A stretch of DNA of 64,000 nt from Chaetoceros tenuissimus. Taxonomy: Eukaryota; Bacillariophyta; Thalassiosirophyceae; Chaetocerotales; Chaetocerotaceae. This document shows positions 10,840 through 22,137 of this stretch, in pieces. The stretch is taken from positions 620,001-684,000 of the forward strand of contig BLLK01000051.1 in NCBI GenBank assembly GCA_021927905.1, read 5' to 3'. The position numbers and the translations under genes were made by a program. Every line of letters starts with the position of its first letter. Within the stretch, counting starts at the first letter, position 1. A model generated the notes under the pieces. The model saw nothing but the letters and a program-made list of their open reading frames with translations. It did not search any database and was not told where the DNA came from.

Positions 10840-11216
10840 TTGATCACGCTAATCTCTAAACAGTCGAAGTGGATGGATGGTGTACTAGATTTGCTTTGTA
10901 CTGAGTGATAAAAAGGGTCTGCATGAAGTTGATTATTGATGAAATGATAGTGAAAATAAATAGAAATGTGTGTGTGTTGTGTGTATCGTATGTGATACCG
11001 TGCTGTTGTGTGCTGTATTTTTATGATATGACGCACGCGTCTCATTATTGTTAAGTATCTAGCTTAACTAGCTACGGACTACATTGCTTGGCTACTACTA
11101 ATGCTTGACATTTGACATTTTTTGAGGTCCACTCCTCCTGTTCCCTGTCAAATGGTTGAAGGAATCATCATTTCATTCTGTGAAAAAGTGATGGTAGTGT
11201 TAGAGATATACGAATC
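10840..11216. other. intergenic, divergent promoter region
   Basis: AT- and TG-rich spacer between the start codons of a minus-strand oxygenase and a plus-strand small protein. It contains a GTGTGTGTTGTGTG tract near 10969-10982. No gene recognised. Confidence 0.4.
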
Positions 11217-11492
11217 ATGGTCTCGTATATTGATCCACTATCAGTCGAAGGGTCGAGGGCTTTAGCGCAACAATCAAGGGTTCAAAGACAAGCAAGAAGA
11301 AATGAAAAAGTAGTGGAAACCAAGACAAAAAAGAAACTTCGAAATAAGAACAGTTGGGAGCATGATCCATACGAAGATCCTATGAATGTGAATGCTGCTC
11401 GCTACCTTGCAAAGAAATCAAGTAAGCCAAAGGCTACTAAAAACGTAAGCAGTATCATGAAGAAATTATTTGGGAAGTCAAAGAATAAATGA
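11217..11492 (+). CDS. small basic protein with two internal DP-V-R-LA repeats
   Basis: 91 aa, single exon, start context AATCATGG. Very Lys/Arg-rich and probably nuclear or nucleic-acid-bound, but no known domain was recognised. Two copies of one motif are visible: YIDPLSVEGSRALAQQS (residues 4-20) and YEDPMNVNAARYLAKKS (52-68), sharing Y-x-D-P-x-x-V-x-x-x-R-x-L-A-x-x-S. Such conservation between internal repeats argues for a real coding gene despite its size. Function unknown. Confidence 0.55.
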   Translation: MVSYIDPLSVEGSRALAQQSRVQRQARRNEKVVETKTKKKLRNKNSWEHDPYEDPMNVNAARYLAKKSSKPKATKNVSSIMKKLFGKSKNK

Positions 11493-11993
11493 AATTCCTG
11501 AGAAGATAGTCCTTATCATTGTGAAATCACTTCAGCAGTAAATGATACTAGCTCTTGGCTTTCTAAGAATCAACAAGAGCTAGAATTTGGCAAGGATCAC
11601 AAAAAACAAGTAAAGAGGAGAAGCCTATAGCGGACGCTACATTGTTTATCTTTAGATGATACATTTTTTCTGTTTCAAAGATATGAGCAGGTTCAAAACA
11701 CTTGAGGCCTTTCAACTAATAATGATAATAAGAATAATAACTTTACCTTTTCGTCGTAGTGCTTTAAACTATTTTATTTGCTGAAATGGAACGATAAAAC
11801 GAAATAAATTTTTGAAATGGTACTATTCTCGCCCCTCCCCCTTTTTACCTTTTTTACAATGAGAGAAGATGAATGAAGCGACGAAGCGACCACACACCAA
11901 AAAAGGCAACATATGCACACAACACATGTATTATTACTTTTGTATGCCGATATATATATACTGTACTATTCCACTGACATAAATAATAGTATC
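11493..11993. other. intergenic, promoter of the RWD gene
   Basis: AT-rich spacer of about 500 bp. A TATATATATA run lies about 45 bp before the ATG at 11994. The frame of the downstream gene is open back to 11913, where another ATG exists, but that extension lacks similarity to the family and is treated as 5' UTR. Confidence 0.4.
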
Positions 11994-13002
11994 ATGGCTG
12001 ATCATCTAGAGGAACAGGAGCTTGAAGCTGAAGCTTTGGCTGCAATTTTTGATACTGCGTTCGAAATAATATCTACATCAGCAACTGATGAAATCAGTAA
12101 CCACTGGAAAATCTCACTGTATCCAATAGACACTCTTGATGAAGACGAATGTTTGGAAGTGAATCACATATGCTGCAATCTAATAGTGAAATTGACGCAA
12201 AACTATCCAGAAGAATTGCCAAACTTGGAAATCGACATTATTCGAGGGCTTGGGCCTGAACAAAAGGAAACTTTGGAAAGCATAGCTATGGAAGAAGCTG
12301 AACAATTTCTTGGTATGCCTGCTATCTACTCTGTTTGTGAAAAGATTAGGGAATGGTTAGCTGATAACAATGTCAAGGGTTTGGATGACCAAAGTATGCA
12401 TGCACAAATGCTTCGAAAAGCAAGAGAGCAAGAGTTGAAAAAGGTATGTCAAAATATGGTCCATATTTCGCAAATTTTTCCTATAGCTAATTTCTTATCA
12501 ATCGATGTAGGCGCAAGCAGAGAAGGAATATGAATCACAAAAGATAAAGGAAGAGCTTACACAAGCTGAAGCTGAAGAAATTGCTGTGAGAAAGCGTCGT
12601 GCAGAAGGTACACCGTGTAATAAAGAGAATTTCGAAGCATGGAAAGAAAAGTTTGAAAAAGAATTGGCTGAGAAAGAAGCAAATGACGGAGACGATGATA
12701 CACCTACTGATAAAGCAAGTAAAAAAGAAGCAGCGAAGAGAAAGGCTGAAGAAGAGGAAATGGAAAGCAGACTCACTGGTTATCAGCTATTTTCAGAAAA
12801 GCTTGGTCTTGCGAATTTTGATGCACTTGAAAAAGCAGCTGAAGAAGCGGAGAATGAGGAAGGTGATATCGAGAGTGAATTGAACGTTGATGATCTAGAC
12901 GTTGATGAAGATTTATTTGATGAAGATGAAGACCTTGATGACTTAGACTTTGATAGTGATGAAGATGATGATGATAGTGATGAGGAAGAACTTGACATTT
13001 AA
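11994..13002 (+). CDS. RWDD1: RWD-domain protein, RWDD1/Gir2-like (DFRP2)
   Basis: Two exons: 11994-12443 and 12511-13002 (67-nt intron, GTATGT...TGTAG), 313 aa. The N-terminal RWD domain starts MADHLEEQELEAEALAAIF and includes the family's YPEELPN core at about residues 77-83. A charged helix follows, then EGTPCNKENFEAWKEKF and RLTGYQLF, which match the DRG-family-regulatory-protein region of RWDD1/Gir2 (EGTPVT...F..WK..F, LTG.QLF). The tail is strongly acidic (Asp/Glu runs). In yeast and animals this family partners the DRG2/Rbg2 GTPase and the Gcn1 pathway in translation control. The intron was placed by consensus and by restoration of the charged helix. Confidence 0.88.
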
Positions 13003-13186
13003 TAAAAAAATCTAATAAATCATTTGACAAAACATCTAGCTACGAGTACAGGGCTAATAATACACAACATAATTGGAAAAAGTTTCACATTTTAGACAAG
13101 TTGCATTATTCCTAACTGAAAATAGAAAGGCAAGTTTCGCCTTCCAGAGAATTGTAATGTACAAATGAAACCAAAGTTTGTCTGTT

Positions 13187-16100
13187 CTAGGTGAGGACCA
13201 AAGCAACCTCATCTGATACACCATACATCTCAGCCAACATAATTTGAATATCGTATGAAAGCTGCGACTCTAGACCGAAAATGAAATCAAGTGACATCTG
13301 CTTCAAGAATGCATCTTTATCCTTCTTTGATAACTTCCTTTTGGTCTCTGATTTGGGATATGTGGTTGTATTCATGGCAGAGTCAACTACATCTCTAATC
13401 ACAAAGCATGCATGTCGTGGAAATTCTTCCTTCTCTTTCTCACAAAGGATCCAAGAGATGTTACTCACTAGCGATCCAAGAGCATTAGAACATTCTCTTG
13501 CTTCCTTGGTGAATTTGTGGCAATTTGCTTCTTTGGCTTTGTACAGATGTCCATGTTCAGTCCAAAGACTAATCATTGCTTTCGTTGTCTCCTTCAGTGT
13601 TTTTCTAATATCAGAACTTATGATACTAGAGACGTATGGATATTCAGAGCAGTTGTCCAAAGAGACACATTCGCCTTTGCACAGTTCCTTGATTTCTTCC
13701 TCGACACAGTATGCTACAAACGAGAGGCTTTTCGCTGCTAATTGCAGCTTTTGTGTAGCCTCTTTCAACCGTTTACTACTGATATCACCTTCTACTGGAA
13801 AAGGTTCGCCTAGGTTCGCCAAAGGCAGCAATTGATGAAGCACAAGCGGGAGAGCTTTGTCATCGCGCGTGAAATCCCCATCGTTCTGCTTATTCACAAA
13901 ATGATGTAGATAATCAAAAACTAATTCCATTCTGTGTGTCTGGTGGATCTCGATATTATTTTGACTTGGACCTCTTATTAGAAAATCCGAAAGATATTCT
14001 TTGAGAACTTTGTTCGGCATCATATTCCATGCTTCAAACATGTGAGAAAGCAATGAGAATCCAACATGCGGTTCGTTTGAATTCAAGTTACCCCATACGA
14101 AGTTCGTTTGTGAATAATTCAAATCTGAAATGGAAGGCCTCATGATGTTTTCTTCACTAAAATCGCATGTGATCAAATCACCAAAATCTTCGGAAAGATC
14201 TCTACTTGGTAAAGAGAGAGATTCAATATTGACTTCATATGTATCATCAGTACCTTCTGACATAACTTCGTCTCTGGTTGTTATATCTGCCACTGGCTCA
14301 GATTTTACAGTTGTCTTCTTAGTTCTATTGCTGTTTGGCCAGTAGCGAATCAAATCGTCTTTTTCCTTTGATTCAAGCAACTGTACACACAACTTGCTCA
14401 CAACGGAGCTGTAGTCTTCGTTAACTACGTCACCATTTGGTTTGCGCACTAAACAGATTTTCTTTTCATTGCATTCGTTGATTTCCATTACTCTTGTGCA
14501 CTTTCTCCGACCATTTTGTGTCGTTGTGACATCATACTCAGCTCCAACGAGCCAAGATGCAGCATTTTCAGAAGCACGCTGTGATAGTCTAATCTTGTCA
14601 CTATCTCGAGGGATTTCCGCCTCGACTTCTCCGTCAAGGTAAGCAATATCCACTTTATCTTTGCCTCTAAGTGTCACTATTCTACCTGTCCACCATCGTC
14701 CATCTGAAGCTCCATCTTGATAGTAACCGTCGACGAGATCCCCCAATTCTAATTCTGAAGGGTTTGAGTTCCATAGGATTTCTGTGGAATCCATAACATT
14801 AGCATCTACGTAAGCATTTGCTCCTAAAGAAGGGTCGTGTCTCAACAACTGGAAATCATGATTTGGGTACAGGAACATCCCTTCTGTTTTATCATCCCAC
14901 AAAATTTTTACTTCGTATTTGTTCAACGAGGATATCTGATTGACTTCGCCAATAGATCCTATAAAATACATTTCATGTTTTCCATTGAATATGTCGACTT
15001 GCGTCATTCTCACTCTACATCTATCCCCGACCTTTGGAGTTATTACACTTCTTTCTTCGATCGTGGACTTCTCTTGAGATGAATCACAAATATCTGTAAT
15101 GAGGAGCTTTGGGAATGGGTTATAGGCTATCTCCATTTCTTTCTTTGTTACGTGACCAGGCCAACTGATCACGTTATTAAGATTTTCTTTACATTGTTTG
15201 CGTAGTGATGAAAAAAGCGCTCTAAGAACTGGTGTGAATGGCAAGGTTTCCTTTTCTCCGTTACTTCTTTTCATAATACAAGATAGATTAGAAGAAAAGT
15301 TCATGTCAAAATGATCATCTGGAGAGAGATCCTCATCATCGCTTTCAATTTTTACGATCTTAGCCTTTGGAACACGGTGTCCAAAATTATATGACTTTCC
15401 GTCAATAATCTCTGCGCCATCAATCCAAGAAAGCGGTTGATGAGATGCACGTTCCAATAGTCGTATCATTCCTTTCCCGCAGGGTACTCCAACTTCATAT
15501 GACTTGAGACGGAAAATATGAGGGCATTCTTTGAAAATATAATATAGATTTCAGCAGGAATAGATATAAACTTACAAAACCTTCCAAATAGACCACATCA
15601 ACTCTATTCTCTGCCTCATCAATGTGAGCAATTCTACCAGCATACCATTTATCCCCATCTTGATACTTGCATTCAACAAAGTCCCCAAGTGCCAAGTCTG
15701 AAGGATTGCAGTCACATCCTACGCGAGATTCTTCATCATTGGCGCCGACAATGTAATACTTTCCATCGTTATTCATCGCATGCAAGAAGTCCACATCCCT
15801 GTGAGGATATTTCTTTTCTGTTATTCTCCCATCCCCAAATTGCAAAGTCAGTAACCAGGAACCACCTTGCTTCTTCACTTTGGTTGCAGTAGTTGTGAAC
15901 CAACATCCATGCTTTTTTCCAAATAAATCTTTCATTGGATATTTTACCCTGTACATTTCCCCTTCTTTTGGTTCATGTTCATCAATGTTATTATGATGTG
16001 GCATGGAAATACTCGAGTCTGAGGTTGATTGAACACTTGATGAAATAGCCCGACTAGACTTCCTGGCGGTCTTTGGGTCTCCTTTTTTGGTACTTTGACC

Positions 16101-17339
16101 AGCATATGGACTGCTACTTTCCTTTTCATTGACCGTCGATGATGTTTTGCGCTTGGAAGGTTTGACTCCCTCCTTCCCTATACTACGCTTATCTATGACA
16201 CTTTTTGGTTCACCGCTGCGCACAGATGGTTTCACGGATCGTGTTGATCTACGAGCTGGAGGCTTCCCATCAATCTCATTCTCCACAAGACTATTCTTGG
16301 AACTTATTTGATCTCCAGTAGGTTTCTTCTCGACAGCCGCATCCTTATCATCTTCCTTCTTGTCATCCGTGGATCGAATCCCCACCAATCTATACACATA
16401 TTTACAGCACTTTAGAATATGACTTGTCCCGGTTGATCCCTTTGCAGAAGCACTATTCTTCCAAGCATCCATCACAATCATATCTCCAACTTTTAGAAAA
16501 ATTCTCTCCTTTTTTTCCAAAACTTTGACATGTTCAAACAATTCTTTCTGTAAAAGTACATTTTTCTGCACACGAGCTTTAATGACAAAGATGGAATTAC
16601 TCTTGTTTTCAATTCCAACTTCTGGAAACGATTTTTGCAAAGATGTAATTTTTTCAATAGGATCCTTGTTTCCTTCCTTTGGACAAGATTCTGGTTCACG
16701 AATGCTGAAAATGTGCAAATGTTCACGTGAGATTCCCGATTCCGTCGATGGAATGTTGAGAGATATTTTATGAGCTTTCTTTTTGACTTCTTTTCTTCCC
16801 ATCACCTTGTTCGCAGATAAATGTATATGCTCTGATGTTTGTATCGATTTAGGATCTTCTAGTAGGTTGGCTAGTTCTGTCAATTTTGTTTTGACTTTTA
16901 CGGGTAAAAGCACCATTTGAAAATTTGAAGAATTCTCTAGAGATGATGACTGATTGTGTTTACTACTTTCATCCGTTGCAATGGTAGACTTCGATGCACT
17001 ACCGCTTCTGGTACTGCTATTGCTTACAGATATATTATTAGTATTTGAAATACTGCTGCTATTGACAAGATTCTGACTTGCATTCTTCTTTTGCTTTTTA
17101 CTAGGAGAAGAAGCAGCATCTTTTTGAAACGTGTTTGGATGTAACTTTTCTAGAGCATTTTGTCTCTTGCGTTTCGCCATTGTGTTTGGAGAAGAATGTA
17201 AAGAATTTTTGGACGGAGAAAAGTAATCCAATAAAGATTTGGACGATGATGAAGCTGGACTGGCTTTAGAAGAAGGACTGCCCTTTGTTCCACGATGAGA
17301 AGTGCGTTTCTTGATTTGACTACTTTTAGGAGAAGCCAT
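13187..17339 (-). CDS. large Tudor-like repeat protein, two exons
   Basis: Exons 17339-15576 and 15502-13187 (73-nt intron, GTAAGT...CAAG), 1,359 aa. The splice is supported because the join VVYLEGF/SYEVGVPCGKGMIRL aligns with an internal repeat copy, IAYLDGEVEAEIPRDSDKIRL. Residues 1-450 are mostly disordered and Ser/Lys-rich, with a PIP-box-like SKSLLDYF at 33-40 that lacks the usual Gln. Two homologous Tudor/agenet-like modules lie at about 459-610 and 745-895. Each has an SDLALGDFVECKYQDG..WYAGRI or SELELGDLVDGYYQDG..WWTGRI core. The rest is helical with no family recognised. Possibly a chromatin reader; function is inferred from the Tudor-like modules only. Confidence 0.75.
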
Positions 17340-17872
17340 CGTGTCTGCTTTTTGTTGCTTAGTTTCTTTTTCCAGATGGAATTGCTGAGGTATTACTCGT
17401 CAGTAAGAAGTGGATAGAGGTTACTATGGATAGTGAATGAAATATGCAGATATATGAATATATGAAATAGAGATATGAAATCACGCTAAGCAGCACATCA
17501 TAGAGTTCATGCATATTTTCAGTGTTCGATTTCCATTTTTGGAGGCCGCCTTTTTGCAAAGAAAAAAGGGCGCGGAGGGTTTTGGTAACTCACGTTTTCC
17601 ATGATCCAACTAGAAAAGTAAGGGAAGAATGTTGAAAGCATGATTTACCGAACCCCCGGTCTTCAACGGAAGGCCATTTTGACACGATGAAAATTTCGGG
17701 GGGGGGGGGCATTATAGGGGTGCAAACAGAGCCACAATACAAAATGTACAACTTTCATTTTCATCATTATTTCGTTTTTACATGAAAGAAAGGTTGATGC
17801 CATAAACTTGTTCCAACATTCAAACTTTTACAGTTGCCAAGAGTAAATATAGATATAGGTTAGCATCAAGTG
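17340..17872. other. divergent intergenic region with a G12 run
   Basis: About 530 bp between two divergent genes. It contains an uninterrupted run of twelve G at 17698-17709, otherwise unremarkable, and an AAGGCCATTTTGAC string near 17670 that faintly resembles the upstream element of the MYND genes. Confidence 0.4.
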
Positions 17873-19525
17873 ATGTCAGAATCGCCAGAGCAAGATTTAT
17901 CGCTGATGAAGCAAGGACATGAAGAGGAAGATCAAGGAAGAATGACATCAAAGCCATCTACCGTTACTTCACCTAGCAAAGAAGAAGAATCAAATGAAAA
18001 CAAGAATCAAGATAATGAAGTACATCCAGAAAATGACGATGCTACAGGTAGACAAGTAAATTTTGTTCCTACTGATATCACAGCTCAGACAACACAAAGC
18101 AACGAAGAAAAAGATGCTTTTGTTGACAATCAATATGTACAACAAAGAGCAATGCGAAATGTCATGTCATGGAGACCACCGACTCCCCCTCCTTCTTCTT
18201 CTTCACCGGCACAAGAAACTACAAAACCTGCATCGGAAAAGAAATGGAAGACACTGGGTGTTGGTGCACCATCTTTATTTCAAAGGGATAAACAAAAGCC
18301 GACTTCTCCAAGTATTGTCCCAATGTTGACAGCAGACGATCATAGTTTATACCTCAATAGTAATCAAGAACAGGATGAACAGAAAATACCAGTCAAAGTA
18401 CATCGTAATCGCAAGCAAAATGCAAATAGAATCACAAATGTCATTCAGTCCATGATATCCGGTAGTGGCAGTCATGATAGTATAGAACAGAAAGAAGATG
18501 ATACATATCAAATGATGAAGTCACAACATGGGAAAGGACAGAAACAACATAAACGGAAATTGCCATCCGATCAGGCGTCCTTCTTTTATTCAGGCATAGA
18601 ACAATTAGAACGTGAACGACAAGAAAGGAATGATGCATTTGGTCAATCGTCAACTATACCCTCTCCGAATAATCATCCAACTTCTTCTTCGTACTTTAAT
18701 CATCAAACACGTCGAGAATTCATTCAAAAACATACCTTACTGAATGCAAACTATAGTGTATCTTCGCAAGAAGATGATGAAGATAAAGATGAATGGCATG
18801 ATGATGATTTTGACTTGACGACTTTGTTTCAATTCGGATCCTCTCCTCAATCTCGTGATCGGCATGAAAAACGACAACGGGAAATGCAAAGAGCTCCCAT
18901 TGTGGCAGATATCAGGAAAAGTAGTCTTAGTTATATGAGACAGGGTAGAATACAAATGAGAGTACCAACGGATAATGTACGACTTGTCATGGATGAGTTT
19001 TTAGATGGAGGGATATTGAGTGTCGAATGTGATGATCAGTATCAACCCTTGAAGGTGGAGAGTAAAAGTCAGGTGGAGAAACCATTGACGACAGTTGCTA
19101 TTGGACTTGAAATGGCTGCATCTGAGAATTCCTGTATGAATGATCCAGATTTGTCATTTGATAACGATGCAAACATTGAAGATAGAAAGAAAAGTCCATT
19201 GGAACTTCATGATGATGAATGTATGGAACAAGGATTATTATCATCCCCTATTCGAAATGATATAGACCGCAATAGATTGGATATAGAACGAGGAAATAGG
19301 ACAAGACCGCCCGATTTGCGTTATATTCTGACTGTGGACCAAGATCTTTACAAGCGCGTTTTGAGTGAAATTACTCATAGCCGCGCTCCATGTGGATTAT
19401 ACAATTGCTGTCATGAAGCAGGCGATGGATCACATCAACATGTCCATATTAGCGTAGCATTGATTATCCTTTTCTTGGTTTTTACCTTGCTTCTTTGGGG
19501 AACCATTGAATTTCCAACCAATTGA
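17873..19525 (+). CDS. disordered protein with C-terminal membrane anchor, unknown
   Basis: 550 aa from the ATG at 17873 (the frame is open slightly upstream without ATG). Almost the whole chain is hydrophilic, rich in Ser, Gln, Glu and Asp, and likely disordered. The last 25 residues form one hydrophobic helix (VALIILFLVFTLLLW) with a short tail, so a tail-anchored or type II membrane topology is likely. The segment just before it (about 480-525: PPDLRYILTVDQDLYKRVLS, then Cys/His-containing APCGLYNCCHEAGDGSHQHVH) looks more ordered and could be a small metal-binding or conserved juxtamembrane module. No family recognised. The 3' end lies only about 46 bp from the convergent F-box gene. Confidence 0.65.
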   Translation: MSESPEQDLSLMKQGHEEEDQGRMTSKPSTVTSPSKEEESNENKNQDNEVHPENDDATGRQVNFVPTDITAQTTQSNEEKDAFVDNQYVQQRAMRNVMSWRPPTPPPSSSSPAQETTKPASEKKWKTLGVGAPSLFQRDKQKPTSPSIVPMLTADDHSLYLNSNQEQDEQKIPVKVHRNRKQNANRITNVIQSMISGSGSHDSIEQKEDDTYQMMKSQHGKGQKQHKRKLPSDQASFFYSGIEQLERERQERNDAFGQSSTIPSPNNHPTSSSYFNHQTRREFIQKHTLLNANYSVSSQEDDEDKDEWHDDDFDLTTLFQFGSSPQSRDRHEKRQREMQRAPIVADIRKSSLSYMRQGRIQMRVPTDNVRLVMDEFLDGGILSVECDDQYQPLKVESKSQVEKPLTTVAIGLEMAASENSCMNDPDLSFDNDANIEDRKKSPLELHDDECMEQGLLSSPIRNDIDRNRLDIERGNRTRPPDLRYILTVDQDLYKRVLSEITHSRAPCGLYNCCHEAGDGSHQHVHISVALIILFLVFTLLLWGTIEFPTN

Positions 19526-19571
19526 AATTGTAATAAAATCATTTACGATATTTAGCGCTTATATTTACGTA

Positions 19572-21755
19572 CTACAATAGCTTTTCCACGGCCTTGTAAA
19601 TTGGACCATAATTGCTTGCTGCTCCTTTGTGGGTATCTCCAATAGCTGTAACATGCCATTGGTCCTCGCCACTTATGCGATACAATTTGCAAATGATGAT
19701 TGATGTCAAATCAGCAACTTTATCATGTGCGTCCAAATTATAGAGGCAAAGTGTTCCATTTGATTGTGGATCATAAAACCTAATAGAGGCATCTTTGATA
19801 TCGAACAGAGTTGCCTTATCCCAAGCTGACAGCACAAAGAATAATGAGGTAACATCAGGAGAGAATTTGGTGAGATCTAGTTCTATTGTATGCAAACCAG
19901 TTTTTTCGTTGATTCTATCTCCACTGTGAATCACGGCATTGTCTTTATAGTACAGGTGGCTATAATCAATTGTTGCGACTCTCTTTTTCCCTTTATACAC
20001 AAGACAAGAGGCATCCAAATAGATTATGTCATTTGGGTGATCAAATGTCCATCTATCTTCAAAATGCAATATTTCCATTCCTTTAGCTGCACTGTATTTT
20101 TCACCCTTGGAAAGAATCTTGCTTGTTCCACTTTTATGGATGGCGGTAAAGTCGGTAGAAGTCTTATGATAATTTTTGCGAAGAGAATTCTTGACCGATG
20201 TATGCAGAATTGACACCATCTCGTGCTTTGTGTGAGGACATGGTGCGAGAGCATACTTGTAAAACCCTTGCCAATTTTTCACCTGCATAATGGAATGAAT
20301 TTGGTATCGAAATTTTTGGTAGCTCAAGTGCTCATTCAATTGACTCGCTGTGTCCTTGTAAGGACTGGAATAGTAGGTGTCATACATCAACGCTCTATCC
20401 TGAATTGACCCTTTACAAAGTAGCCACTGGAAGTAAACATTGATCATGGTAAGGCGTAGGCTAACTTTTGAAGCTGTAAATGACTTTTGAAGTCTCTCGT
20501 CGTCAGGCACACTAGAGACATCTTTAAGCTCGGGATACTCTTTGCAAATCCATAATACTGAGCGATCAAATACTTCATTGAGATATACCTTCCAAAGGTT
20601 ACCCCAACTAAAATCCTTCTCGTCTACTACAAAGAGCAAAGGTAGCAAGTTCCCTAGACTTGGACAGGTTTCCTTTCTTCTATTCCACTCATGTTTGGTA
20701 AAATCCTGTAGCTTGGATAATGCATTTATGCGGATCTCTGGAAACTCCTCTGCTAAAGCGAGAAATAAGCGATGAATTCGTAATAAACCAATGTAACTCT
20801 TTCTTGACGCAGCTATTCCCGAATCTGAAAGCAATACTACGAAAGTATTGACAACTTTTGGAAACACATTGAGGATCATGGAAGGTTTGAATTCACCAGA
20901 GGGACTACCATGATACAAAGTGCGAACAGCTTTCTTGATCAAAGGCAGAGCTCTCTGAAAGTGACCATTCGAAAAATATAGCGGCAAAAAGAGCTTGTAT
21001 GTATTGTCGAAGACATCTGAAGTATTACCAATATCGAAGGAGCTCTTACTGACTAGGTCTTGACTCAGTGAAATATAGTCAACTATTCTTGTCTTTGGAT
21101 TGATTGTGTAGTCAACACCAACACCAATAATTCCCTCGAAAAAGGTTTTTCTTGTATGGAAACAGCGAAAATTTTGAAGCAAATTTAACCTTGTCAGTTT
21201 GAACGCAAGTTTGTACTCTCTTGGGCAACTAGGAGTCAGATCTGAATGTGGAAACTCTCGCTTCATTAGTAAACTCCATACATGAGCAGTATCGCTCAAC
21301 TCCTGAGTATGTTTACCACAAATTCCAAAGGTGAGCACATCCTTTGGTTCCAAGAAGGATAAAATTGACGAAGTCCAAATTTCGTCAAAGATTTGTTTTG
21401 TTGATACTGCTTGCACTTGACTTTCGTCGTCTTGACGATTTGAAACCATACCACATTTCTTTTCCATTTCTCTCATAGCTCTACGCTCTGCTCTTTTCCT
21501 ATTACGTCGTTGATTTCGCTTCTGACACTTCCTGGACCCTGGTCCTTTCACCCCGATGAGTGAAGTGATGGCCGAGTTATGATGAAGTTTTTTCTCTAGA
21601 ATCTTTGGTATATCAAATCTATTCGTAGATCCAGATGTAGTAGAAGAAGGACGAGGAATAGAAGAAGAATATGGAGTCATTTTGCTCATGCCCTTACTCT
21701 TGACCTTGATCCATCCTTGGTCTTGATTGATAATTTTCTTTCCTTGCTCCGTCAT
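19572..21755 (-). CDS. F-box protein fused to a C-terminal TerD domain
   Basis: 727 aa from the ATG at 21755. A basic NLS-like patch (about 78-101, QKRNQRRNRKRAERR) is followed by an F-box-like segment at about 122-169 (IWTSSILSFLEPKDVLTFGICGK... then HVWSLLMKREFP). A long helical middle contains no recognised repeats. Residues about 558-727 look like a TerD-type calcium-binding beta-sandwich: IYLDASCLVY, VIHSGDRINEKTG, then LFFVLSAWD, a LYNLD strand, IIICKLYR and W.VTAIGD. TerD domains are known from bacterial tellurite/stress operons and, less often, eukaryotes. With an F-box, the protein may act as an SCF substrate receptor sensing a TerD ligand; that is inference. The duplicated CRE-containing segment lies in its upstream region. 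Confidence 0.75.
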   Translation of the reverse strand: MTEQGKKIINQDQGWIKVKSKGMSKMTPYSSSIPRPSSTTSGSTNRFDIPKILEKKLHHNSAITSLIGVKGPGSRKCQKRNQRRNRKRAERRAMREMEKKCGMVSNRQDDESQVQAVSTKQIFDEIWTSSILSFLEPKDVLTFGICGKHTQELSDTAHVWSLLMKREFPHSDLTPSCPREYKLAFKLTRLNLLQNFRCFHTRKTFFEGIIGVGVDYTINPKTRIVDYISLSQDLVSKSSFDIGNTSDVFDNTYKLFLPLYFSNGHFQRALPLIKKAVRTLYHGSPSGEFKPSMILNVFPKVVNTFVVLLSDSGIAASRKSYIGLLRIHRLFLALAEEFPEIRINALSKLQDFTKHEWNRRKETCPSLGNLLPLLFVVDEKDFSWGNLWKVYLNEVFDRSVLWICKEYPELKDVSSVPDDERLQKSFTASKVSLRLTMINVYFQWLLCKGSIQDRALMYDTYYSSPYKDTASQLNEHLSYQKFRYQIHSIMQVKNWQGFYKYALAPCPHTKHEMVSILHTSVKNSLRKNYHKTSTDFTAIHKSGTSKILSKGEKYSAAKGMEILHFEDRWTFDHPNDIIYLDASCLVYKGKKRVATIDYSHLYYKDNAVIHSGDRINEKTGLHTIELDLTKFSPDVTSLFFVLSAWDKATLFDIKDASIRFYDPQSNGTLCLYNLDAHDKVADLTSIIICKLYRISGEDQWHVTAIGDTHKGAASNYGPIYKAVEKLL

Positions 21756-21971
21756 TTTTTTCAAGTGGTAGGTAGTCTAGTAAAAATTTTTGGAGGAACT
21801 TGAGGAGTTCTTGTTTTTGCAAGAAAAGAGAATTTATGAGAAGACAAGTTCATTTCTTCATTTGCTTCGATATGTGTACCTTTTGAGATTTCCAATGATT
21901 ACCCATGACTACATTTTCTTTCCAGAGAAGGTCGCATTGTTCCAAGAAGCTCCTCCTCCTCCATATTTCAT

Positions 21972-22137
21972 GATTACCCGCGAGCTATTTACCTTAAATT
22001 CAAATGTGGATGGAGTGGAAAAGAGAAATGTGACGTCACATCGTGCCTCCTTCGTCATTCTACTTTGTCTCACATTTTTTGTAGAGCTGTTTTTTGTTTT
22101 TCTTTCAGGTAAAATTTATAGAACTACTCAATCTTGA
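21972..22137 (+). repeat. direct repeat, copy 1 (CRE-containing segment)
   Basis: About 165 bp, repeated in the same orientation at 23620-23790. Long shared blocks include GATTACCCGCGAGCTATTTA, the GGAGTGGAAAAGAGAAA block, GTGACGTCACATCGTGCCTC and CTTCGTCATTCTACTTTG. The two copies flank the cell-wall-type gene at 22373-23371. This copy lies about 220-380 bp upstream of the F-box/TerD start codon. Confidence 0.85.
22031..22038. promoter_or_regulatory. CRE-like palindrome TGACGTCA
   Basis: Perfect 8-bp bZIP (CRE) palindrome within repeat copy 1. In diatoms, TGACGT-type elements are known to mediate CO2/cAMP-responsive transcription; whether this one is used is inference. Confidence 0.5.

Noticed and set aside
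11913-11993. N-terminal extension of the RWD protein from an upstream ATG
   Set aside because: The extra 27 residues lie before the conserved RWD start and resemble translated 5' UTR.
12498-13030. Ser- and His-rich frames opposite the RWD gene
   Set aside because: Antisense of Asp/Glu codon runs in the acidic tail; no independent support.
17698-17709. Run of twelve G as a regulatory or G-quadruplex site
   Set aside because: A single homopolymer is more likely slippage; its length may also be a sequencing uncertainty.
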